Source of the DNA: Microthrixaceae bacterium
Lineage (GTDB): Bacteria; Actinomycetota; Acidimicrobiia; Acidimicrobiales; Microtrichaceae
Assembly: GCA_023957995.1 (NCBI GenBank)
Contig: JAMLGK010000022.1
Location: forward strand, 1-47,685
Length of the DNA stretch: 47,685 nucleotides
Reading direction: 5' to 3'
In this document: positions 1 to 7,936 of the stretch, piece after piece
Layout: the number at the start of each line of letters is the position of its first letter
Numbering within the stretch: the first letter of the stretch is position 1
The notes under the pieces: model-generated
What the model saw: only the letters and a program-made list of their open reading frames with translations
Told to the model about the DNA's origin: nothing
Database searches by the model: none
Program-made: the position numbers and the translations under genes

Positions 1-14
1 CTCGGGGGGTGACG

Positions 15-42
15 TTGATCCACCAGCTCGACTGTGAATACT
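15..42 (+). promoter_or_regulatory. Promoter of the htrA-like gene
   Basis: TTGATC at 15-20 and AATACT at 37-42 are separated by 16 nt, a good match to a housekeeping sigma promoter. Transcription would begin near position 50, which is itself an in-frame ATG. The mRNA may therefore be leaderless from 50 or carry an 18-nt leader for the ATG at 68. Inferred from sequence only. Confidence 0.5.
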
Positions 43-67
43 CGGCGACATGCACGGAGACGATTCG

Positions 68-1591
68 ATGAAACTGCCAGACACACCGCCGACCCAGCAG
101 CCGATGCGGCCGCCCACAGGTCCGCTCCAGTCCGGGAATCCGCCTGCAGCTGGCGCGCCGTCGGGCTCACCGACCCCCGATCAGGGTGGGTGGCAGCCAC
201 CGACCGCCCAGGTCCCACAGACCCAGAACCCGTCGGGGCAGACCCCGGCACATCAGAACCCCTCGCAACAGAACCCCTCGCAACAGAACCCCTCGCAACA
301 GAACCCCTGGGGCAACCCGCCCGCAGCCACCTTGGCCACTCCGGTGTCGAGCAACGCCGGCTCGGGTAGCTGGGGCACCCCTCCCGGTGCACAGGGACCC
401 GGGTCGGGCTACCCCGGTCCAGGAGGATCGGGCTCGGGAACACTGCCCCCCGGACCTCCAGCGCCGGGTGAGGGCAATGGTCGGGGATCCCGGGAGCCGT
501 CGGGACGCCAGGGCGGCGGGGCCGTACGGGCCGCGCTGATCGGCGGCCTGGTCGGAGCCATCGTCGCTGGTGGGGTGACCGCGGCGGCCATGACCGTGCG
601 TGACGACTCACCCGCAGCGGTCACCGCAGCGCCTGCATCGACCCCGTCGCGCAACTCCAACGCTGTGTCGGGCGAGGCGCTCGACATCCGTGCACTGCTC
701 GAGAAGGTCCAGCCGTCGGTCGTGTCCATCCACACCGGCACCCGGGAGGGTGAGGCCGCCGGCTCCGGAGTGGTCCTGAGTGCTGACGGCCTGGTCCTGA
801 CCAACGCCCACGTCGTCGAAGGTGCCACGCTCATCGAGGTCGACTTCGCGGATGGCCAGACCGTGGAGGCCCGATTGATCGGAGCCGCACCGGAATCCGA
901 TGTGGCCCTGGTGAAGGCCGAGGGCCTCGAGGGCGAGGCCGTCCCCGCCGAACTGGGATCCTCCAGTGACCTCCTGGTCGGCGACGACGTGGTGGCGATC
1001 GGCAACGCGCTCAACCTCGGTGCGGAACCCAGTGTGACCACGGGGATCGTCTCGCAGACCGGTCGTTCGATCAGCGCTCCCGACGGCACCGTGCTCGACG
1101 ACCTGATCCAGACCGACGCAGCGATCAACCCCGGCAACTCCGGTGGCCCCCTCGTGAACGCCCAGGGCCAGGTCGTGGGCGTCAACACCGCGATCCTCGC
1201 CGATGCCCAGAACATCGGGTTCGCGCTGGAGATCGACTCGATCCGCAGTCTCATCGACGACCTGCAGGCCGGACGTGACGCGGAGAAGGAACGGGCGGTG
1301 CTGGGAGTGAGCACCCTCGACGTCGCACGCATCGATCCCGATGTTGCGGAACGGTTCTCGATCACAGCCACCTCGGGTGCGTTCGTACAGTCGGTGAACG
1401 ACGGCTCCGGTGCGGAGGTTGCGGGATTCCTGCCCGGCGACGTCATCGTCGAGGTCGACGGTCGCAAGATCCGCGGTTCGGAAGACGTGGGCCAGGCCGT
1501 GCGCGCCAAGAACCCGGGGGACCAGCTCTCGGTGGTCATCGAGCGCGAGGGCGAACAGCAGTCGATCACCGCAACCCTGGGAAGCAACTGA
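68..1591 (+). CDS. htrA: HtrA/DegP-type membrane-anchored serine protease with PDZ domain
   Basis: Cell-envelope quality-control protease of the HtrA family. The first 150 residues are Pro/Gly/Gln rich and include a QNPSQ repeat. One membrane helix follows at about residues 155-175. The trypsin-like domain keeps the full triad: His248 in TNAHVV, Asp278 in ESDVALVK and Ser358 in GNSGGP. A C-terminal PDZ domain (about 410-505) contains LPGDVIVEVDG. The N-terminus should be cytoplasmic and the protease domain outside the membrane. I chose ATG 68 because GGAGA lies 8 nt upstream; an in-frame ATG at 50 would add six residues and suits leaderless initiation from the promoter at 15-42. Active-site residues are intact, in contrast to the trypsin-PDZ paralogue at 16455-17612. 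Family assignment is firm; the substrate is unknown. Confidence 0.93.
   Translation: MKLPDTPPTQQPMRPPTGPLQSGNPPAAGAPSGSPTPDQGGWQPPTAQVPQTQNPSGQTPAHQNPSQQNPSQQNPSQQNPWGNPPAATLATPVSSNAGSGSWGTPPGAQGPGSGYPGPGGSGSGTLPPGPPAPGEGNGRGSREPSGRQGGGAVRAALIGGLVGAIVAGGVTAAAMTVRDDSPAAVTAAPASTPSRNSNAVSGEALDIRALLEKVQPSVVSIHTGTREGEAAGSGVVLSADGLVLTNAHVVEGATLIEVDFADGQTVEARLIGAAPESDVALVKAEGLEGEAVPAELGSSSDLLVGDDVVAIGNALNLGAEPSVTTGIVSQTGRSISAPDGTVLDDLIQTDAAINPGNSGGPLVNAQGQVVGVNTAILADAQNIGFALEIDSIRSLIDDLQAGRDAEKERAVLGVSTLDVARIDPDVAERFSITATSGAFVQSVNDGSGAEVAGFLPGDVIVEVDGRKIRGSEDVGQAVRAKNPGDQLSVVIEREGEQQSITATLGSN
254..311 (+). repeat. 15-bp tandem repeat encoding QNPSQ
   Basis: Three perfect copies of a 15-bp unit (254-268, 269-283, 284-298) and a partial fourth encode QNPSQ repeats in the low-complexity N-terminal tail of the HtrA-like protease. 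The unit is a whole number of codons, so changes in copy number keep the frame. Confidence 0.9.
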
Positions 1592-1612
1592 CAGCTTGCG
1601 GTCAACAGCAAC

Positions 1613-1618
1613 TATCGT
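1613..1618 (+). promoter_or_regulatory. Putative -10 box, near-leaderless start
   Basis: TATCGT lies 7 nt before the ATG at 1626. A weak -35-like CTGACA at 1588-1593 overlaps the stop codon of the preceding gene. The spacing suggests transcription starts at or next to the ATG. Confidence 0.35.
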
Positions 1619-1625
1619 CTGACAG

Positions 1626-1928
1626 ATGTCCCAGGACACCACGCTCGAAACCGAAGGCGAGGAGCCACTCCCGCCGGTGGCCACCGTCAACATCACCTAC
1701 ACCGGGCCGGTGGCCCCTCACTGGGACATCTCCTCACCCGACGGTGATCCGGAGCTGATCGACGCGTTCCGCACCCGGGTGATGGCTCGCCTGATGCTGT
1801 TGCCACCTCACGACCCGCAGTTCCGTCGCAACCGCGACAGGGTGAACCGCGACGCCGAAGGTGAGCGCATCGAGGTGATCTGGGACACCGGCATGGAGGA
1901 CTCGACGCCTCCGCCGCGGGCGGGCTGA
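1626..1928 (+). CDS. Small acidic protein of unknown function
   Basis: A 100-residue protein I do not recognise. It has no signal peptide, membrane helix or cysteine motif. The first 20 residues are acidic. A central part (about 35-65) looks helical and contains FRTRVMARLMLLPP, and a basic stretch RRNRDRVNRD follows. No Shine-Dalgarno sequence precedes the ATG, but a TATCGT box 7 nt upstream fits the leaderless pattern seen elsewhere in this window. It stands between htrA and ppk1 with gaps of 34 and 142 nt, so it may be its own transcript. No long competing frame covers this stretch on the plus strand. Confidence 0.6.
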   Translation: MSQDTTLETEGEEPLPPVATVNITYTGPVAPHWDISSPDGDPELIDAFRTRVMARLMLLPPHDPQFRRNRDRVNRDAEGERIEVIWDTGMEDSTPPPRAG

Positions 1929-1995
1929 AGCTCCGGAACCACCTACGGGTCACCTTCCGGTGAGCCGGTTCCGGGTCGGTCAGTAGGGTCCGGAA

Positions 1996-2009
1996 CCGGA
2001 TACATCCGG
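1996..2009. promoter_or_regulatory. Perfect inverted repeat upstream of ppk1
   Basis: CCGGAT-AC-ATCCGG forms a perfect inverted repeat with 6-bp arms, 50 nt before the ppk1 -10 box. It could be a regulator site or an RNA hairpin. Nothing in the sequence identifies the binding protein. Confidence 0.25.
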
Positions 2010-2058
2010 GTTGCGGGATCCTCGGGTGCCCCGGGGAACCACCACGTTGTGGCGAACC

Positions 2059-2064
2059 TAGGAT
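2059..2064 (+). promoter_or_regulatory. Putative -10 box of ppk1, leaderless spacing
   Basis: TAGGAT is followed by exactly 6 nt and then the GTG start of ppk1. There is no Shine-Dalgarno sequence. This is one of several TANNNT-N6-start arrangements in the window. No convincing -35 is visible. Confidence 0.45.
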
Positions 2065-2070
2065 GGGGCT

Positions 2071-4155
2071 GTGGATGCCTCTGAGGTCGATGATCAGCAA
2101 CCCGGGTCGCGCTATCTGAACCGGGAGATGTCCTGGCTGGACTTCAACGCCAGAGTGCTCGCCCTCTCGGAGACTCCCGGTACGCCGCTACTGGAGCGCA
2201 CGAAGTTCCTGGCCATCTTCAGCCAGAACCTCGACGAGTTCTTCCAGGTCAGGGTCGCCGGCCTGAAGGACCAGGTGGCCGCGGGTGTGCGGAGCCGCAC
2301 TCCCGACGGAGCCACTGCGGACGAACAGCTCGAGCTGATCACCGAACGCGCCGGTGCGCTCATGCAGCGAGCGGATGAGATCTTCCTGGGACCGGTTTGC
2401 GCGGAGCTGGCCGGTGCCGGGATCCGCTTCTCCACCTGGGCACAGCTCGACGACGACGACCGCGAGTGGCTGGGCGGCGAGTTCGCGGAGCGGATCTTCC
2501 CGGTCCTCACCCCCCTCGCGGTGGATCCCGGTCATCCGTTCCCCTACATCTCGTCGCTGTCGTTGAACCTGGGTGTGATCGTGCGCGATCCGGTCACCGA
2601 GGAGAAGCGGTTCGCGCGCGTGAAGGTGCCCCCGTTGCTGCCCCGATTCATCGTCATGCCCGACGGTGAGCGTTTCGTGCCCGTGGAACAGGTCATCGCC
2701 CAGCACCTCGAGAAGCTCTTCCCCGGCATGGAGGTGACCGACCACGTTGCGTTCCGGGTCACCCGCAACGCCGATCTGACCGTCGAGGAGGAGGAGGCCG
2801 ACGATCTGCTCGAGGCAATCGAACTCGAGTTGCGCCGCCGGCGCTTCGGCAAGGCGGTCCGCCTCGAGGTCGAGGACAGCATCTCCACCGAGTCACTCGA
2901 GCTGATCCGTGAGGAACTCGACCTCGATCAGTCCGCTGTGTTCGCCCACGCGGCTCCGATCGCCCTGGACGGGCTCTGGTCGGTGTACGCGATGAACCGC
3001 GACGAGTTGAAGTACGAGGACTTCCAACCGGTCACCCAGCGACGTCTGCAGCCCGACGAGGACGATGCCCAACAGAGCATCTTCAACGTGATCTCCGACG
3101 GCGACGTGCTGTTGCACCACCCCTATGACAGCTTCGCCTCCTCGGTGGAGGAGTTCATCCGCCAGGCGGCGGTTGACCCCGCGGTGCTGACCATCAAGTT
3201 GACCCTCTACCGCACCTCTGGCGACAGCCCGATCGTGGCATCGCTGATCAAGGCGGCCGAGGGTGGCAAGCAGGTGGTCGCCCTGGTGGAGCTCAAGGCG
3301 CGCTTCGACGAACAGAACAACATCGAATGGGCCCGCCGGCTCGAGCGTGCCGGGGTGCACGTCGTCTACGGACTGGTCGGGCTCAAGACCCACACCAAGA
3401 CCTGCCTCGTGGTCCGCGAGGAGGGTCAGGGCGTCGCCCGTTACTGCCACGTGGGCACCGGCAACTACAACTCCAAGACCGCGCGCCTGTACGAGGACTT
3501 CGGCCTGCTCACACGCGATCCGGCGATGGGCTCGGATCTCACCCAGTTGTTCAACTACCTCACCGGCTACGCCCGCGACGTGGAGTACGAGAAGCTGCTG
3601 GTCGCTCCCCACACGTTGCGCCCCAGGCTGGTCGAACTCATCCGCAACGAACGGGCCCACGGTGCCGGTGGCCACGTGGTGATGAAGATGAACAGCCTGG
3701 TCGACCCCGACATGATCGATGAGCTCTACGCGGCTTCCGCGGACGGTGTGCAGGTGGACCTGATCGTGCGGGGAATCTCCTGTATCCGACCGCAGGTGGA
3801 GGGCCTCTCGGAGAACATCCGGGTGCGCAGCATCGTGGGGCGCTACCTGGAGCACTCGAGGGTCTATCGATTCGCCAACGGTGGCGGTCCTGGTGTGCCC
3901 AGCCACTACATCGGCTCGGCCGACCTGATGCCGAGAAACCTCGACCGTCGTGTCGAGGCGGTGGTGCCCATCGAGGACCCGGCCCTGCAGGGCCGGATCG
4001 ACGGGGTGCTCGACGTGCTGATCGCCGACAGCGCCCTGGCCTGGGAGCAGACCGACGCCACCTGGTCGAAGCTGCCGGTCGACGAAGGTGCCCTCGAAGC
4101 CCACGTGATGCTCGAGGAGCTCGCCGCCAAGCGCGCAGAGGTGGAGATGCGGTGA
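2071..4155 (+). CDS. ppk1: Polyphosphate kinase (Ppk1)
   Basis: Reversibly makes long-chain polyphosphate from the gamma-phosphate of ATP. At 694 residues it is the usual Ppk1 length. The N-terminal domain begins with YLNREMSWLDFNARVLAL, and the motif FSQNLDEFFQVRVAGL follows. The two C-terminal phospholipase-D-like domains carry the histidine that is autophosphorylated in the family (His441 in LKTHTKTCL) and the second conserved histidine (His595 in LEHSRVY). GTG 2071 is chosen because TAGGAT sits 6 nt upstream and the family N-terminus begins soon after. The Nudix gene overlaps its stop by 4 nt. Together with the pst, phoU and surE genes downstream it makes a phosphorus-storage and uptake neighbourhood. 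Confidence 0.97.
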   Translation: MDASEVDDQQPGSRYLNREMSWLDFNARVLALSETPGTPLLERTKFLAIFSQNLDEFFQVRVAGLKDQVAAGVRSRTPDGATADEQLELITERAGALMQRADEIFLGPVCAELAGAGIRFSTWAQLDDDDREWLGGEFAERIFPVLTPLAVDPGHPFPYISSLSLNLGVIVRDPVTEEKRFARVKVPPLLPRFIVMPDGERFVPVEQVIAQHLEKLFPGMEVTDHVAFRVTRNADLTVEEEEADDLLEAIELELRRRRFGKAVRLEVEDSISTESLELIREELDLDQSAVFAHAAPIALDGLWSVYAMNRDELKYEDFQPVTQRRLQPDEDDAQQSIFNVISDGDVLLHHPYDSFASSVEEFIRQAAVDPAVLTIKLTLYRTSGDSPIVASLIKAAEGGKQVVALVELKARFDEQNNIEWARRLERAGVHVVYGLVGLKTHTKTCLVVREEGQGVARYCHVGTGNYNSKTARLYEDFGLLTRDPAMGSDLTQLFNYLTGYARDVEYEKLLVAPHTLRPRLVELIRNERAHGAGGHVVMKMNSLVDPDMIDELYAASADGVQVDLIVRGISCIRPQVEGLSENIRVRSIVGRYLEHSRVYRFANGGGPGVPSHYIGSADLMPRNLDRRVEAVVPIEDPALQGRIDGVLDVLIADSALAWEQTDATWSKLPVDEGALEAHVMLEELAAKRAEVEMR

Positions 4156-4604
4156 ACGCATCTGCGGTGAACGACGACCGAGATCTGATCCGGGCTGCGG
4201 GCGGGGTGGTGTGGCGGGCGCACACCGGCGATCTCGCGGATGGCGTGGAGGTGCTCCTGGTGCACCGACCCCGCTATTCGGACTGGAGCCTGCCCAAGGG
4301 GAAGCTCGAGCCGGGGGAGAAGCACAAGGCCGCTGCCCTGCGGGAGGTGCGCGAGGAGACGGGCCTCAACTGCCGCCTCGGCGAGAAGCTCGCCCGCATC
4401 TCCTACGACACGCCGTTGGGGCCCAAGCGGGTCAAGTGGTGGGCGATGCAGCCCGAGGATCCGAGTGCCGGCCTGGGTGCCGACGACCCCCTGGAGGTCT
4501 CCGAGGTCCGGTGGTTCCCGTTCGCCGAGGCCTGGCACACGCTCACCTACGGCACCGAGCGCGAGGTGCTCTCCGCGTTCGCCGAGGTGGTCCTCGGCGC
4601 CTGA
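4152..4604 (+). CDS. Nudix hydrolase, MutT1-like, single domain
   Basis: Nudix-fold pyrophosphohydrolase of 150 residues. The complete Nudix box GX5EX7REUXEEXGU is visible as GKLEPGE, then seven residues, then REVREETGL (about residues 50-72). Its GTG start overlaps the ppk1 stop by 4 nt, so the two genes should be translationally coupled. In Mycobacterium tuberculosis mutT1 also lies beside ppk1, but that protein carries an extra C-terminal histidine-phosphatase domain which is absent here. Likely substrates are oxidised nucleoside triphosphates, diadenosine polyphosphates or similar dinucleotides; the sequence does not decide between them. Confidence 0.9.
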   Translation: MNASAVNDDRDLIRAAGGVVWRAHTGDLADGVEVLLVHRPRYSDWSLPKGKLEPGEKHKAAALREVREETGLNCRLGEKLARISYDTPLGPKRVKWWAMQPEDPSAGLGADDPLEVSEVRWFPFAEAWHTLTYGTEREVLSAFAEVVLGA

Positions 4605-4620
4605 ATCGGCTCCCCCGAGG

Positions 4621-4686
4621 GTTCCGGAGCTGTTCACCCCCGGTTCATCGCTCGGCCAGTGCCGCGCCATGGGGCGTCCGTAGCTT
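4621..4686 (+). promoter_or_regulatory. PHO-box promoter of pstS1
   Basis: Three 11-bp direct-repeat units start at 4621, 4632 and 4643: GTTCCGG (imperfect), GTTCACC and GTTCATC. This is the 11-nt GTTCAYC repeat geometry known for actinobacterial PHO boxes bound by PhoP/RegX3-type regulators. A -10-like TAGCTT lies at 4681-4686, with its first base 38 nt after the first base of the last repeat. No good -35 is present, as expected for an activator-dependent promoter. The matching site before the second pstS has identical spacing. Confidence 0.75.
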
Positions 4687-4745
4687 GCGTGGCGTGCGGC
4701 GGAATCTCCGCTGCGCGAGCAAGCGTTGGACCGAGGAGGGTTCCC

Positions 4746-5789
4746 TTGAAGCTTTTCCCCACTGGCCGTGAGGCCAGATACTCCGCACTGAAGATCGCGG
4801 CGGTGCCGATCGCAGGTGCGCTCCTGCTGGGAGCCTGCAGCAGCGATGACAGCGGAGACGGCTCCGGTAGCGACAACGGCTCGGAATCAGGTTCCGGATC
4901 GGTGGTCATCTCGGGCTCCTCGACGGTCGAGCCCATCTCGATCGACGTGTCCGAGAAGTTCGCCGGGTCCAACCCCGATGTCAACGTCACCGTTGACGGT
5001 CCCGGTACCGGAGACGGCTTCGAGTTGTTCTGCAACGGCGAGACCGACATCAACGATGCGTCCTCCAAGATCAAGGACGAGCAGATCGAGGCGTGCGAGT
5101 CCAACGGCGTCGAGTTCATCGAGCTGCGCATCGGCAACGACGGCATCGCGGTGATGACCAACGATGCCAACGAGGCGATCAGCTGCATCCACGGCGGCGA
5201 CATCTACGCCCTGGTCGGTCCCGAATCCCAGGGCTTCGAGACCTGGGCGGCGGCCAACGAGCTCGCCACCGAGGTCGGCGGCGAGGGTGACCTCCCGGAC
5301 GCGCCACTCGACATCACCGGCCCCGGTGAGGAGTCCGGCACGTACTCGAGCTTCGTCGAACTGGCGATCGAGGACTACGCCGAGGAGCGCGGCCAGGAAG
5401 CACAGACCCGTCCTGACTACCAGGCTTCAGCCGATGACAACATCATCATCCAGGGCATCCAGGGTTCCGACACGAGCTTCGGCTGGGTCGGCTTCGCATT
5501 CGCCCGCAACGCGGATGGCGTGAAGGTGCTCGAGGTCGACGAGGGCGAGGGCTGCGTGCTCCCGACCGACGAGACCATTGCCGACAACTCCTACCCGCTG
5601 AGCCGGCCCCTGTTCATCTACGTGAACAAGGACAAGGCGGCCGAGAACCAGGCGCTGACCGACTTCGTGGACCTGTACCTCGGTGACGCCATCAGCTCCG
5701 TGTCGGATGTCGGCTACGTGGACCTCAGCGAGGAGACCCTCGCCGAGACCCGCTCACGCTGGGAAGCGCGCACCACGGGCGCAGCCTGA
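4746..5789 (+). CDS. pstS: Phosphate-binding lipoprotein PstS (first copy)
   Basis: High-affinity phosphate-binding component of the Pst importer, anchored outside the membrane. TTG 4746 is chosen because GAGGAGG lies 7 nt upstream and it gives a proper lipoprotein signal: positively charged start, hydrophobic core, lipobox LLGAC with Cys31, then a Ser/Gly/Asp-rich linker. The mature domain begins with SGSSTVEPIS and has the phosphate-site motifs DGPGTGDGFELFC and GPGEESGTY. At 347 residues it is of normal length. By eye it is about 70 percent identical to the second copy just downstream. It has its own PHO box and is followed by a strong hairpin, so it may be expressed as a single gene in excess over the permease. 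Confidence 0.95.
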   Translation: MKLFPTGREARYSALKIAAVPIAGALLLGACSSDDSGDGSGSDNGSESGSGSVVISGSSTVEPISIDVSEKFAGSNPDVNVTVDGPGTGDGFELFCNGETDINDASSKIKDEQIEACESNGVEFIELRIGNDGIAVMTNDANEAISCIHGGDIYALVGPESQGFETWAAANELATEVGGEGDLPDAPLDITGPGEESGTYSSFVELAIEDYAEERGQEAQTRPDYQASADDNIIIQGIQGSDTSFGWVGFAFARNADGVKVLEVDEGEGCVLPTDETIADNSYPLSRPLFIYVNKDKAAENQALTDFVDLYLGDAISSVSDVGYVDLSEETLAETRSRWEARTTGAA

Positions 5790-5807
5790 TCAAATCCCCC
5801 CCCAATG

Positions 5808-5836
5808 GTGGGGGTCCCGGATTCCGGGGCCCCCAC
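5808..5836 (+). terminator. Strong hairpin between the two pstS genes
   Basis: A 13-bp stem (5808-5820 with 5824-5836, twelve Watson-Crick pairs plus one G-U) with a 3-nt loop ATT lies 18 nt after the pstS1 stop. No U-tract follows, which is common in GC-rich actinobacteria. It separates pstS1 from the second PHO promoter and probably ends or attenuates the pstS1 transcript. Confidence 0.65.
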
Positions 5837-5871
5837 AAGGGGTTCGCAGTGGGCCACCTCCGATACCCGGG

Positions 5872-5937
5872 GTTGGGTTCCTGTTCACCTGCGGTTCACC
5901 TGAGTGACATTGCAGGTACAACCGTCGGCCCTAGTTT
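5872..5937 (+). promoter_or_regulatory. PHO-box promoter of pstS2-pstCAB
   Basis: 11-bp units begin at 5872 (imperfect GTTGGGT), 5883 and 5894; the last two are perfect GTTCACC copies. A -35-like TTGCAG lies at 5910-5915 and, 16 nt on, the -10-like TAGTTT at 5932-5937. The first base of the last repeat to the first base of the -10 is 38 nt, exactly as at pstS1. Transcription would begin almost at the GTG start at 5945. Confidence 0.78.
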
Positions 5938-5944
5938 CGGGGAC

Positions 5945-6934
5945 GTGCGTTGGTCCCCTTCGGTGCCGGCTGTCGCCGCCGTCACGGCCTGTCTGGCCCT
6001 GACGTCGTGTGGTGGAGGCTCCACCTCGAGCGTGGTGGTGTCGGGTTCGTCGACCGTGGAGCCGATCAGCATCGCCGTCGCCGAGTTCTTCACCGCGGGA
6101 AACGAAGCCGAGGGCAACGAGAAGGTCAGCGTCTCGGTGGACGGACCGGGGACGGGCGACGGCTTCGAACTCTTCTGCGACGGGCTCACCGACATCAACG
6201 ACGCTTCTTCCAAGATCAAGCCCGAACAGATCGAGGCCTGTGAGTCCAACGGCGTCGAGTTCATCGAACTACCGATCGGAAACGACGGGATCGTCATGAT
6301 GACCAGCGAATCCAACACCGCTGTGAAGTGCCTGAGCACCGGTGACATCTATGCACTGGCCGGACCCGAGTCCCAGGGCTTCGAGACCTGGGCCGAGGCC
6401 GACGAGCTCGCCACCGAGGTCGGTGGACAGGGCGATCTGCCGGACGCTCCACTCGACCTCATCGGACCCGGTGAGGAGTCCGGTACCTACGTGAGCTTCG
6501 TGGAACTGGCGATCGAGGACATCGCAGAGGAGCGTGGCCAGGAGCTGCAGACCCGTCCGGACTACCAGGCGTCGGCCGATGACAACATCATCGTGCAGGG
6601 CGTCCAGGGTTCGGCCACGAGCCTCGGCTGGGTCGGCTTCGCCTTCGCCAGGGAGGCCGAGGACGTGACGATGATCGAGGTCGACGATGGCGACGGTTGC
6701 GTCGCCCCGACCGAGACCACCATCGCGGATGGCACCTATCCGCTCAGCCGACCCCTGTTCATATACGTGAACAAGTCCGTTGCCGCAGAGAACGATTCAC
6801 TGGTCCGCTTCGTGGACCACTACCTGGGCGAGGCGGTCGATTCGGTGGCCGACGTGGGGTACGTGGCGTTGTCGGACACGGCGCTTGCCGAGACGCGCGA
6901 GCGCTGGCAGTCGCGCACACAAGGAGCTGCGTGA
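5945..6934 (+). CDS. pstS: Phosphate-binding lipoprotein PstS (second copy)
   Basis: Second phosphate-binding lipoprotein, 329 residues. GTG 5945 is chosen because it gives a lipoprotein signal with lipobox LTSC (Cys22) and lies 7 nt after the TAGTTT -10 box. It shares SGSSTVEPIS, DGPGTGDGFELFC, GVEFIEL, GPGEESGTY and PLSRPLFIYVNK with the first copy. The linker after the lipid cysteine is much shorter, and the segment around residues 45-55 has a short insertion. It overlaps pstC by 1 nt, so this copy is the one coupled to the permease. Two tandem copies may differ in affinity or expression; the sequence does not say which. Confidence 0.95.
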   Translation: MRWSPSVPAVAAVTACLALTSCGGGSTSSVVVSGSSTVEPISIAVAEFFTAGNEAEGNEKVSVSVDGPGTGDGFELFCDGLTDINDASSKIKPEQIEACESNGVEFIELPIGNDGIVMMTSESNTAVKCLSTGDIYALAGPESQGFETWAEADELATEVGGQGDLPDAPLDLIGPGEESGTYVSFVELAIEDIAEERGQELQTRPDYQASADDNIIVQGVQGSATSLGWVGFAFAREAEDVTMIEVDDGDGCVAPTETTIADGTYPLSRPLFIYVNKSVAAENDSLVRFVDHYLGEAVDSVADVGYVALSDTALAETRERWQSRTQGAA

Positions 6935-7869
6935 TGCTTCCCGTTGCACAACCACGGATATCGCTGGCGGACCTGCGGGGCGACCGCCGCCGGACCCGCA
7001 CCGAGAAGCTGGTCAGGATCCTGCTCTTCGCGGCAGCCCTGACCTCGGTCGCGATCAGTGCTGCGATCATCCTGTCGCTGCTCGGGCAGACCTGGACCTT
7101 CGTGTCCCAGGTCGAGCTGTCCTCGCTCTGGAGTGATGGTTGGTTCCCGCGGCGCGGCCAGTACGACATCAAGACGATCGTCACCGGGAGCATCCTCGTG
7201 AGCGCGGTCGCGATGGTCGTCGCCGTGCCGCTCGGCCTGGGTGCGGCGGTGTACCTCTCCGAGTACGCCTCGCAGCGGGCCCGCAAGTGGCTCAAGCCGA
7301 CCCTGGAGATCCTCGCGGGCATCCCGTCGGTGGTCCTCGGCTTCTTCGCCCTGGCCTTCATCTCACCCCAGGTCGTGCAGCGCATCTTCAGCGAGGCAAC
7401 GGCCTTTTCGATGGCCGCCGCCGGGATCGGCGTGGGCATCCTCGTGATACCGCTCATGGCGACCATCTCCGAGGACGCCATGCGCTCGGTCCCCGATGCC
7501 CTCCGTGAGGCATCCACCGGGGTCGGCGCACGAAAGATCACCACGACGGTGAAGGTCGTGATCCCTGCGGCGGTATCGGGCCTGGTTGCGGCATTCATCG
7601 TTGCCATCTCCCGTGCGATCGGCGAGACCATGGTCGTGTTCATCGCCGCTGGAGCAACCGGTGGCTCGTTGTTCTCCACCGACGTGCTGGGCCCGGGCCA
7701 GACCATGACCGCGGCGATGGCGTCACAGGCGGCCGGCACCGACCAGGTGCGCGGCGAGGCCCTCACCTTCCAGAGCCTCTTCTTCGTGGGGATGCTCCTG
7801 TTCCTGTTCACGCTGGTGCTCAACCTCGCTGCAGACCGATTCGTGCGCCGCGTCCGGCAGGCCTACTGA
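6934..7869 (+). CDS. pstC: Phosphate ABC transporter permease PstC
   Basis: One of the two membrane subunits of the Pst phosphate importer, 311 residues. ATG 6934 overlaps the pstS2 stop by 1 nt and has AAGGAG 7 nt upstream. About six membrane helices are visible, the first near residues 25-47. The permease-ATPase contact loop lies around the EDAMRSVPDALREAS and GVGARKITTTVKVV segment. The RAIGETM motif typical of PstC follows. It works with PstA, PstB and the PstS lipoproteins. Confidence 0.95.
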   Translation: MLPVAQPRISLADLRGDRRRTRTEKLVRILLFAAALTSVAISAAIILSLLGQTWTFVSQVELSSLWSDGWFPRRGQYDIKTIVTGSILVSAVAMVVAVPLGLGAAVYLSEYASQRARKWLKPTLEILAGIPSVVLGFFALAFISPQVVQRIFSEATAFSMAAAGIGVGILVIPLMATISEDAMRSVPDALREASTGVGARKITTTVKVVIPAAVSGLVAAFIVAISRAIGETMVVFIAAGATGGSLFSTDVLGPGQTMTAAMASQAAGTDQVRGEALTFQSLFFVGMLLFLFTLVLNLAADRFVRRVRQAY

Positions 7870-7936
7870 TGCGCACACCCCGCCCCTGTACCGCACCTGT
7901 GCTGAGCAGCACGACGAGTCCCCGGAGGTGCCCGCG

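Noticed and set aside
2893..4161. 422-codon minus-strand open frame over ppk1
   Set aside because: Antisense shadow of a clearly identified gene; His/Val/Gly-rich composition typical of reverse reading of GC-rich codons.
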